A DNA stretch of 48,024 nucleotides from Caldithrix sp. (lineage in GTDB: Bacteria; KSB1; UBA2214; DYKH01): positions 1-48,024 of the forward strand of contig DYKH01000029.1 in the NCBI GenBank assembly GCA_020722685.1. The letters are read 5' to 3'. The translations under genes and the position numbers were made by a program. The notes under the pieces were generated by a model. That model saw only the letters and a program-made list of their open reading frames with translations, was not told the origin of the DNA and ran no database searches. Shown piece after piece: positions 41,648-48,024 of the stretch. How positions within the stretch are numbered: the stretch's first letter is position 1; each line of letters begins with the position of its first letter.

Positions 41648-42679
41648 ATGCAAAGAAAAAAGCGAGTTGCCATCTTAGTGGGCCCCAATTTTCATGACGA
41701 GGAGGCGACCATACCGCGGCAGTATCTGTTGGAACACGGCATAGACGCGGATTGGGTTGGCCTTGATCGATCACAGATTACCGGAAAATATGGCCGAATC
41801 TCCCTTACGCCGCACAGGATCATCACGGAAATTACTGCCGGTGAGTATGATGGTGTGATCATTCCCGGAGGCGGCGCGCCGGAGCGCCTTCGCATCGTCC
41901 CGGAAGTGCTGGGTTTTGTCAAAGATTTTTGGGCCACCGGCAAGCCGATTGGGACAATCTGCCACGGTCCGCAGGTGCTTATCTCTGCCGGGCTGTTAGC
42001 GGGCGTCACTACCACCTGCTACGTCGGCATTCGTGACGACGTCAAGCTTGCCGGCGCTCGTTATGTCGATCAGGAGGTGTGCGAAGACGGCCAGCTTATC
42101 AGCTCCCGAAAGCCGGAAGATTTGCCGGCTTTTAATGCGGCATTCACCGCCGCACTGGCCTCCAACGCACCCGCTGCCAAAGAAAAAGAAATGGATGTAT
42201 TGGATGCTTTGGAGCTTGCCATAAGCAGGGAAAAGGGCGCAATGGAGTTCTATTCGATCGCCGGCGAGTCTCTCAAAGAACCTGCTGTGAGGAACAAGTT
42301 TGCGTACCTGGCAACGGTAGAGCAGGCACATTATGAGCAATTGAGTGATCTGTTCAGAAAGATCGCCGGTTCGCGGCTGCTGAATGAAGAAATAGAAAAA
42401 TCAGAAATCGGTAAGCACACAATATCGGCGGAACTAACAGTGGAAATGGCCGTAAATTTGGCGGTGCAGGCCGAACGGAAAGCTTATGAATTCTACCGGC
42501 ACGCTGCGAGAAAAGCCAAGGGCCCAAAAGTGAGAGAGATGTTCGAAAACCTTGCTGCTGACGAAGCAGAGCACCAACGTTTATTATCCGTCGACCTTTC
42601 GGCGCATAAGGGAGGGTTAGGGCACTATCAGTGGGCCACCCACTGGGATATCCCACCGGGCATGGAGGATTTCTGGTAA
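41648..42679 (+). CDS. DJ-1/PfpI domain fused to a ferritin-like diiron domain
   Basis: A 343-residue fusion. Residues 1-170 form a complete PfpI/DJ-1 domain: E18 in NFHDEEA, GGGAPE, and the nucleophile elbow C105-H106 in GTICHGPQVL. Residues 178-315 form a rubrerythrin/ferritin-like four-helix bundle with the diiron pattern: E in SREKGAMEFY, ExxH in VEQAHYEQ, E in QAERKAYEFY, and ExxH in DEAEHQRL. The tail ends in YQWATHWDIPPGMEDFW. DJ-1/PfpI proteins are deglycases, peptidases or stress chaperones, and rubrerythrin-like bundles reduce peroxide or oxidise iron, so a stress-protection role is likely. Both domains are intact in one frame; the linker is short and Ala-rich. Confidence 0.88.
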   Translation: MQRKKRVAILVGPNFHDEEATIPRQYLLEHGIDADWVGLDRSQITGKYGRISLTPHRIITEITAGEYDGVIIPGGGAPERLRIVPEVLGFVKDFWATGKPIGTICHGPQVLISAGLLAGVTTTCYVGIRDDVKLAGARYVDQEVCEDGQLISSRKPEDLPAFNAAFTAALASNAPAAKEKEMDVLDALELAISREKGAMEFYSIAGESLKEPAVRNKFAYLATVEQAHYEQLSDLFRKIAGSRLLNEEIEKSEIGKHTISAELTVEMAVNLAVQAERKAYEFYRHAARKAKGPKVREMFENLAADEAEHQRLLSVDLSAHKGGLGHYQWATHWDIPPGMEDFW

Positions 42680-42733
42680 GTCCGGTTCCCACTGTACGTC
42701 CATGGCAATCGACCAAATGATGGTGGTGAGCAC

Positions 42734-42761
42734 TTGACTCTTACCGGGAGAGTGCTATATT
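42734..42761 (+). promoter_or_regulatory. Sigma-70-like promoter for the outer-membrane protein gene
   Basis: TTGACT (42734-42739), 16-nt spacer, TATATT (42756-42761), 40 nt before the ATG at 42802. Confidence 0.6.
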
Positions 42762-42801
42762 GCGGTTGACAACTCGATCAAATTGCACAAGGAGTATGAC
42801 C

Positions 42802-44130
42802 ATGAAAAAGACTTTACTGGCTGTCGTGTGTGTTCTGCTCGTTACTTTCGCCGCCGGCAAGGCCCAATACGCGGACGGCGGATTGGGCTACATGGGGAAA
42901 GAAGGCGGGATGTTGATGGGCGGGTTCGGCGTTACCACCATCGACGATCAAACCTATTTTACCATCAACTTTCGTCCCGAGCTGGCTTTCGGCAAGCTGG
43001 GGATCGGTCTTAACGTCGATCTTCTCTACGGGACCGAAACCGGACACATTCGTACCAAGGATTGGGATTCCGGTTATGATTACTTTCGCATCCTCCGCTA
43101 CCTTCGCTGGGGACACAAGCTGGATCCGGTCTATGCTCGCGTTGGCACCCTTGATGCGGCGCGCTTGGGTCACGGCTTCATCATGAACTACTACACAAAC
43201 GAGGCTTCCTACGATGAGCGAAAAATCGGCCTTGAATTCGACCTCGATTTCGGCAAGTTTGGCTTTGAGTCGGTTACCAACAATCTTGGCCGGGCCGAGA
43301 TCGTCGGCGGTCGCGGATACTATCGACCGTTGCAAGGAGTGATTACTGTTCCCATCATTAAAAACTTTGCCATTGGCGCCTCCTATTCTCACGATTTTGA
43401 TCCGGACGTTTCCACCGGCACGGATGACGGTGTGTCCGTGTACGGTTTTGATGCTGAGCTGCCGCTGATCAAGACCAAGGTCTTCCAATCGATGCTTTAC
43501 TATGACTGGGCGCAAATTGCCGGTTTTAGCTCCATCGAAAAAAAGTCCCGCACCTTCGGGCACGGTCAAGCGGTGGGCATCAGCGCCGGACTGGGCAACC
43601 TGATGGGACTGCTCGACATTTATGCAAAATTGGAGCGACGTTGGCTCGGCAAGGAGTTTGCACCCTCTTTCTTCGACCCATTTTATGAAATCCAGCGCTA
43701 CCAAATTCAAAATGGTTTACAGCTCCATAAAACGGACATGCTTATCAGCCTCACCGAAGAAACGAAGGGAGTGTTCGGCGAGCTGTACGGAAATCTGTTG
43801 GGGAACAAAGTCCGTTTGTTGGGCACGTTCAGTCGGTTGGATGAGCGGAAGGAAAGCGGCGCATTGCATCTGGCTGCCGATGCCCCGGATGCCGTTCCAA
43901 CCGTGGCGGCCCATGCAACCTATGACAAGATCGGCGTGGAAACCGTGGATGACGTGTTTACTCTCGACAACCAAAGCGTTGCCCGTGTAGGTTTAGGCTA
44001 CAAGATCAAGCCGTACCTCATCCTTTATATGGATTACATCTGGACGTTTGTCGAGACCAAACCAAACAGCCAAATCTACAAGCCGCAAGAACGCATCGAA
44101 CCCAAGCTGGTTTTTGCCTACCAATTCTAA
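42802..44130 (+). CDS. Predicted outer-membrane beta-barrel protein, function unknown
   Basis: A 442-residue protein with a clear signal peptide (MKKTLLAVVCVLLVTFAAGKAQ). The mature part alternates short aromatic, amphipathic strands with Gly/Asp turns (YFTINFRPELAFGKLGIGLN, YYDWAQIAGF) and ends in KLVFAYQF; the terminal Phe is the usual signal for barrel insertion. No porin or receptor family is evident to me. AAGGAG (42789-42794) is 7 nt before the ATG at 42802; an ATG at 42796 is too close. The stop codon shares a base with the comF ATG (TAATG). Confidence 0.8.
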   Translation: MKKTLLAVVCVLLVTFAAGKAQYADGGLGYMGKEGGMLMGGFGVTTIDDQTYFTINFRPELAFGKLGIGLNVDLLYGTETGHIRTKDWDSGYDYFRILRYLRWGHKLDPVYARVGTLDAARLGHGFIMNYYTNEASYDERKIGLEFDLDFGKFGFESVTNNLGRAEIVGGRGYYRPLQGVITVPIIKNFAIGASYSHDFDPDVSTGTDDGVSVYGFDAELPLIKTKVFQSMLYYDWAQIAGFSSIEKKSRTFGHGQAVGISAGLGNLMGLLDIYAKLERRWLGKEFAPSFFDPFYEIQRYQIQNGLQLHKTDMLISLTEETKGVFGELYGNLLGNKVRLLGTFSRLDERKESGALHLAADAPDAVPTVAAHATYDKIGVETVDDVFTLDNQSVARVGLGYKIKPYLILYMDYIWTFVETKPNSQIYKPQERIEPKLVFAYQF

Positions 44131-44864
44131 TGGCCGAATTGGCAAAACATCCGGGCCACAGACTTGCATTCTTGCTTTCTGTGGCCCGTTCTTTTTTTCG
44201 AGCGACATTAGATTTTGTCTATCCGCCTTATTGTTTGCTTTGTGAAGCCTATCTGGACGCCAAAGAGGATTTGGTTTGTGCTTCATGCTGGCAGGCTCTA
44301 CCGCTGCTGCCGCAGCCTCTCATGCCGGTGGCAACTCTCCATATTTTGTCAGGTGTTCCTGCTTGGTTTGATAAATCGATTGCCGCTTATGAGTACTCCC
44401 CATCGGTGCAAGAACTCATTCATCATTTCAAATACTTTGGGATGCATGGCCTGGCAAAGGAGCTTGGCAAGAAAATAGGCGAGCGGATAGTCCAGCATAA
44501 CCTGACGGGCGAAATTGATGCTCTTGTTCCCGTTCCGCTGCATGCGCAAAGAATGCGTGAGCGCGGGTATAATCAAGCGGAACTGCTGGCTGAGCAGGTG
44601 AGCGAGCTAATAGGTGTGCCTTGTTTGAAAGATGTCCTGCTGCGGACGCGCTACACGCAGCCACAAGCAGCAATGAGACGTGAAGAACGGCGCAGCAATA
44701 TCCAAGGAGCGTTTGCCATTAAGACTGGGAGTACCATTGACAAGGCAAGAATTGCTTTGGTAGATGATGTGCTGACTACCGGCAGCACGATGAACGAGTG
44801 CGCGCAGGTGTTGCGCCAAGCCGGCGCTGCTTCGGTCATGAGTGTGACGGTGGTGAGAGTGTGA
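44130..44864 (+). CDS. comF: ComF-family amidophosphoribosyltransferase-like protein
   Basis: A 244-residue protein with the ComF layout: N-terminal zinc-finger-like Cys pairs (CLLC ... CASC), LVPVPLHAQRMRERGYNQAELLA and a phosphoribosyltransferase motif ALVDDVLTTGSTMNE. ComF takes part in DNA uptake in naturally competent bacteria and occurs widely as a PRT of unclear activity. The ATG at 44130 overlaps the previous stop (TAATG), but a strong terminator hairpin lies within codons 8-23; GTG 44181 is an alternative start after most of the hairpin. The start is therefore uncertain. The downstream gene converges. Confidence 0.87.
   Translation: MAELAKHPGHRLAFLLSVARSFFRATLDFVYPPYCLLCEAYLDAKEDLVCASCWQALPLLPQPLMPVATLHILSGVPAWFDKSIAAYEYSPSVQELIHHFKYFGMHGLAKELGKKIGERIVQHNLTGEIDALVPVPLHAQRMRERGYNQAELLAEQVSELIGVPCLKDVLLRTRYTQPQAAMRREERRSNIQGAFAIKTGSTIDKARIALVDDVLTTGSTMNECAQVLRQAGAASVMSVTVVRV
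44152..44198 (+). terminator. Strong Rho-independent terminator overlapping the comF 5' end
   Basis: CGGGCCACAGA (44152-44162), 15-nt loop, TCTGTGGCCCG (44178-44188), then TTCTTTTTTT. The 11-bp perfect stem and T run are suited to end transcription of the outer-membrane protein gene, 22 nt after its stop. Confidence 0.8.
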
Positions 44865-44898
44865 AATTCCCCAACTCCTTTGAGCGACCGTTCCCATA

Positions 44899-45918
44899 CT
44901 AACCCAATCCGATCCCGTCAATGGTTGCCCCGCACTTTGGGCACTTGCTGTCAACGATCCGGTTGGAGAGAACGTAGAATCCATATCGCTCTACGAGCTT
45001 TTCCCCACAGGAATAACAGAATGTGTTTTCACCAACGTCCCCGGGGATATTGCCGCTATAGACGTATCGTAAACCGACGTCCAAACCAATTTCCCTCGCC
45101 CTGCGCAATACTTCTAATGGCGTGACCGGCAGGTCATCGCACTCATAGTTCGGATAAAAGCGACTGATGTGCCAGGGTGTTTCCGGCCCGAGCTCATTTC
45201 TTATAAAGAGCGCGATTTCACGAAATTTCTCATCACTGTCGACATAGTCAGGGACGGCCAAGGTGGTCACCTCGAGCCAAATGTTGAGGCTCTTCATGAG
45301 GCGAAGCGTCTGCAAGACGCTCGCCAAATTGCCCCCAACAACTTTGCGGTAGAAATCCTTATCCCAGCCTTTCAAATCCACGTTGGCAGCCGCCAAGTAT
45401 GGCGCAACGTGACGAAGCGGCTCTTCGTTGATAAAGCCGTTGGTGACAAAAACTGTGTCGATCCCCTTCTCCTTGGCGGCCACGGCAATGTCATAAGCGT
45501 ATTCGTAAAAGATGGTCGGCTCGGTATAGGTGCAGGCGATGGTTTTGCACCGGTTTTCACGCGCGGCGCGAACCACCTCGTCCACCGTGACTTTGTAGCC
45601 CTGTATACGGCCGTGCTCCAAGCGGGGCATCTGGGAAATGTCGTGATTTTGACAAAACTTGCAGCTCAGGTTACAGCCGGCGGTGGCGATGGAGTAGGAT
45701 TTCGAGCCAGGGTAGACGTGAAAGAGGGGCTTTTTCTCGATGGGATCTACATGGACGGCAATGGCATTTTCGTACACGTGCGAGTAAAGGACACCTTGGA
45801 CGTTTTGCCGCACGCCGCAGATGCCGTATTTGCCGTCGCTCAGTTTGCAATTATGTGGGCACAGAGTACACTGTACCCGGCCTCCGTCCAGCTTTTCGTA
45901 GAACCATGCTTCTTTCAT
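44899..45918 (-). CDS. amrS: Radical SAM enzyme of the AmmeMemoRadiSam system
   Basis: A 339-residue cytoplasmic radical SAM protein related to pyruvate-formate-lyase-activating enzymes. The [4Fe-4S] motif is C82-x3-C86-x2-C89 in AGCNLSCKFCQ. An N-terminal Cys set (C17, C20, C24, C34 in CTLCPHNCKL and GICGV) and a C-terminal CxxC pair (CYSCGEK, CPKCGA) suggest extra metal binding. TYTEPTIFYEY and DLKGWDKDFY are typical of AmrS. The family usually occurs with AMMECR1 and Memo proteins, neither of which is here. I prefer ATG 45918, with GAGGG nine nt upstream, over TTG 45924. It follows the lipoprotein gene on the same strand after 63 nt. Confidence 0.9.
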   Translation of the reverse strand: MKEAWFYEKLDGGRVQCTLCPHNCKLSDGKYGICGVRQNVQGVLYSHVYENAIAVHVDPIEKKPLFHVYPGSKSYSIATAGCNLSCKFCQNHDISQMPRLEHGRIQGYKVTVDEVVRAARENRCKTIACTYTEPTIFYEYAYDIAVAAKEKGIDTVFVTNGFINEEPLRHVAPYLAAANVDLKGWDKDFYRKVVGGNLASVLQTLRLMKSLNIWLEVTTLAVPDYVDSDEKFREIALFIRNELGPETPWHISRFYPNYECDDLPVTPLEVLRRAREIGLDVGLRYVYSGNIPGDVGENTFCYSCGEKLVERYGFYVLSNRIVDSKCPKCGATIDGIGLG

Positions 45919-45981
45919 TTCCAATTGCCCTCGACAAGATTCTAGTCCAGTGCCGATCCGAAGGAGGGCAGCAGCTAAACC

Positions 45982-48024
45982 CTACTGGTCCTCTTCGACC
46001 TTCATCACAACCGTAGCCATTGCCTGCACCTGCACATAGTCGGAATCATATACCAAGACGGATTTGCCTTCCGTGCCGTCCACGGTGATTTCAGTAGCCA
46101 TGAAAACTCGTTTGTCCGTCTCGCCCGGGTTCTTGAATATCTGCATGCCCTCGTCATCCAGCTCGAGCTTGGCATCGTTCGAGCGCGCTTGTTGGACTTT
46201 GCCGGACGCGTCTGTTATCCCGGCTTGCAAATTGACCGGCCCCAAAAGCACATCCGGCTGCGTGAACAGCTTGGTGGTGTCCGTCGCCAAACGGAACCGA
46301 ACGCTCAAACCAACTGGCAGATGATTTTGTATTTTGGCGTAGATTGCTGCCGATTGCAGATTCTTGGTGACATCGCCGGACATTTCCGCAACGTCTTCTT
46401 CTTTAGTATTACCATCAGCGCCGACCGGATGAATGACGATTTCCGCGGTATCGGCTTGGATCGTGCGTTGATCCCAGGACATTTTTGCTGCTGATTCAAA
46501 AGTAAACCTGGCATAAATAAAGTCGTTGGAGCGGAAGAAACCCTCGGTCGTGCCGTCGCCGACCCAGGCGCGCCCGGTGGCGACGATACGCGTGGGTAAG
46601 AGATTGAGGAAATCTAAAATAGTGCTGTTCTGCGGCGTGAAAGGCGGCACGAGAGTCGTGCTTGGGCCGGAGGGCGTGCCAGACGCAATCTGCGCATTCA
46701 CATGAAAGACCGCCGATCCGCCGCTGTTGTTGAATCCCATGACGTCGCCATCAAAGCGAATAGGCATCTGCACCGAGTTGACGACTTGAACCTGCAATCT
46801 GGCATCGCTCAGCTTAATGCCTTTGAGATCGCCAAACTTGTCGGGCGTTTCCACTCTTTTCTCGGTGGAATCGAGCTTGACCTGCTGCGCTTCCAGCCAG
46901 CCATGCAGATAATCCAGCGTCACGTCCTCGATTGCCACCTGAACATGGATGACATCTTCGCCCACCAGACTAATGAATCCCTCTTGAATCTCCACGGCGC
47001 CGCCAGTGATGGTAAGAGGAATGGTTTGCTGGAGGCCGTGTTGAGGCGCATCCAAATGCATCTCATAATTCTGCAAGTCCACCACTTGAGAAAATTGGCC
47101 GGCAGGCTCTACCGTGAAAAAAGTATGCAGCGGGCTTCCGGTGGTGCGATGGCGGATATCCCCTAAGAGAAGGTCAATCTGGAAGCCGATCGGCATTTCG
47201 TTGGACACCTGCAAACGAATTTTGCCGCTTTTGAAGCCGGCGTCGCGAATGGCCACGCGCTGGTCCAGCCCCAGCATTTCTTCTCGGGTAATCTCCATAG
47301 CCGGAATTCGTAAATTGCCCTCGGTCACCGACAAATCCAGCAGCTCGACCAGCAAATCCACTGTCTTGGTTTGATCAATCAAGGTGCCGGGTGCGCCCAA
47401 GCCCGGAGATTGGCCCGTCAGCGTCCAGGCCGAGGTTTGGGTGATCACCTTGCCGCCCATATCGACCTCGACCTGCCGCGATCCGTTAGCGACGATCTCG
47501 GTCAGCGTGGTGGTTTCTGCGATCACATTGCCGTTTAGTTGGTCTCTCAACCGCAGAACCAGGTTTTGCAGCGGAACCGGCAAGTTGTTGGTGATAGTCA
47601 ATCTGGCCTTGCCTCTGCGAACGCCCGTAAAGGCATACTCCGGGCTGACCTTTTGTATGCCTAAGACATTGCTAAAAGTAAAAGCGGCAATGGTGGAGAT
47701 TTGTCCGTTTTTTAGGCTTGCCTCGGCCGTTAGCGTGGAGAAAGAAAACTGCGAGGTGCCGGAACCCAGATTGGGTATTTGCAAATTGTCAAGCCCGATG
47801 GAGTACGACTGTGCCACGTCCGGAAGGGTAAGATTATCCCCGATTCTTGTGGTGTCAATCTCGCCCTCTATTCGCAGTCCGACCAAACCTTCCGGGCTGA
47901 CGAAGGCATTGTCGGAACCCTCGATCATTTCCGCCACCGTGTAGGTCCGATCCATCAAAGGCAAATTGATCGGGACCTCCCACGAGGGGGCCTTGGGATC
48001 GTCGAATGAACAGATGACAAAGAC
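45982..48024 (-). CDS. Lipoprotein with internal beta-sandwich-like repeats (5' end outside the window)
   Basis: At least 680 residues, cut at its N-terminus by the window edge: the frame stays open from 48024 and reads VFVICSFDDPKAPSWEV, a probable lipobox Cys followed by an acidic stretch. The ATG or TTG codons near 47964 are therefore internal. A motif of the form hxhxhxNxLPhxh recurs about every 130-150 residues: LTITNNLPVPL, LQVSNEMPIGF, VQVVNSVQMPI and YAKIQNHLPVGL. The protein is otherwise Thr/Asp/Val-rich and beta-like. No family assigned. It is probably anchored in a membrane and exposed to the periplasm or surface. Confidence 0.75.
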   Translation of the reverse strand, partial: VFVICSFDDPKAPSWEVPINLPLMDRTYTVAEMIEGSDNAFVSPEGLVGLRIEGEIDTTRIGDNLTLPDVAQSYSIGLDNLQIPNLGSGTSQFSFSTLTAEASLKNGQISTIAAFTFSNVLGIQKVSPEYAFTGVRRGKARLTITNNLPVPLQNLVLRLRDQLNGNVIAETTTLTEIVANGSRQVEVDMGGKVITQTSAWTLTGQSPGLGAPGTLIDQTKTVDLLVELLDLSVTEGNLRIPAMEITREEMLGLDQRVAIRDAGFKSGKIRLQVSNEMPIGFQIDLLLGDIRHRTTGSPLHTFFTVEPAGQFSQVVDLQNYEMHLDAPQHGLQQTIPLTITGGAVEIQEGFISLVGEDVIHVQVAIEDVTLDYLHGWLEAQQVKLDSTEKRVETPDKFGDLKGIKLSDARLQVQVVNSVQMPIRFDGDVMGFNNSGGSAVFHVNAQIASGTPSGPSTTLVPPFTPQNSTILDFLNLLPTRIVATGRAWVGDGTTEGFFRSNDFIYARFTFESAAKMSWDQRTIQADTAEIVIHPVGADGNTKEEDVAEMSGDVTKNLQSAAIYAKIQNHLPVGLSVRFRLATDTTKLFTQPDVLLGPVNLQAGITDASGKVQQARSNDAKLELDDEGMQIFKNPGETDKRVFMATEITVDGTEGKSVLVYDSDYVQVQAMATVVMKVEEDQ

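Noticed and set aside
45169..45945. Plus-strand open frame of 258 codons opposite amrS
   Set aside because: The minus strand carries all radical SAM motifs; the plus frame is a shadow.

Overview
The window is a gene-dense stretch of a bacterial chromosome with no rRNA, tRNA, CRISPR array, phage or transposase that I can see. Nearly all genes lie on the + strand; the exceptions are one small membrane protein (35374-35796) and two genes at the right end (44899-48024). The cell envelope is of Gram-negative type: there are two TonB-type outer-membrane receptors, another predicted outer-membrane barrel protein, a heptosyltransferase-like glycosyltransferase and lipoproteins. The gene mix (S55/SpoIVB-like secreted peptidase, PurS-PurS-PurL fusion, UVR-motif protein, Tat-exported TIM barrel, cobalamin riboswitch upstream of a CarboxypepD-regulatory TonB receptor, many PAS-rich kinases) suggests an uncultured member of the FCB/Calditrichota/KSB1 neighbourhood. 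That placement is inference from gene content only. At least six upstream regions carry sigma-70-like boxes (TTGACT/TTGCCT-type, 16-17 nt spacer, TATATT/TATTAT-type), which argues against a true Bacteroidetes.

Layout. 1-295: repeat-like leader. 296-4942: MFS transporter with M19 dipeptidase; folE with an SDR reductase (probable pterin metabolism); UPF0173 metallo-hydrolase. 5328-10464: secreted S55 peptidase, beta-propeller protein and NrnA-like DHH phosphoesterase in one operon. 10677-14109: two tandem sensor kinases, the second starting with a receiver domain. 14557-22861: a long tightly packed run of polyprenyl synthase, ApbE, UDP-glucuronate decarboxylase-like enzyme, GT9, RsfS, ArgS, PfkB kinase, YjbQ and an ECF-type ATPase, ending in a terminator. 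23012-28113: M64 metallopeptidase and a 1195-residue hybrid kinase with a PocR-like sensor. 28459-32301: CoA-binding protein, Tat-exported TIM barrel, ECF S component and a divergent TonB-type receptor. 32302-33113: an 812-nt non-coding region with an inverted-repeat element, a promoter, a cobalamin riboswitch, its terminator and a tandemly duplicated 125-bp hairpin repeat, leading into a BtuB-like receptor (33114-35297). 35374-36857: small membrane proteins flanking a type II toxin-antitoxin pair. 36885-40526: PurS-PurS-PurL and PurQ. 40772-44864: UVR-motif protein, a PfpI-ferritin fusion, an outer-membrane protein and ComF. 44899-48024 (minus): an AmrS-type radical SAM enzyme and a lipoprotein cut by the window edge.

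How it fits together. The clearest system is vitamin B12 acquisition: a riboswitch-controlled BtuB-like receptor sits directly after an ECF S component and a second receptor-like outer-membrane protein. The only ECF ATPase in the window is about 7 kb away and no EcfT is present, so the inner-membrane transporter would have to be assembled from dispersed parts. Non-coding repeats are abundant: GGCCGGAGA-type palindromes downstream of both large kinase genes, and a TTGACAGTTGAAC-type hairpin repeat found at 4158 and twice in the btuB leader.
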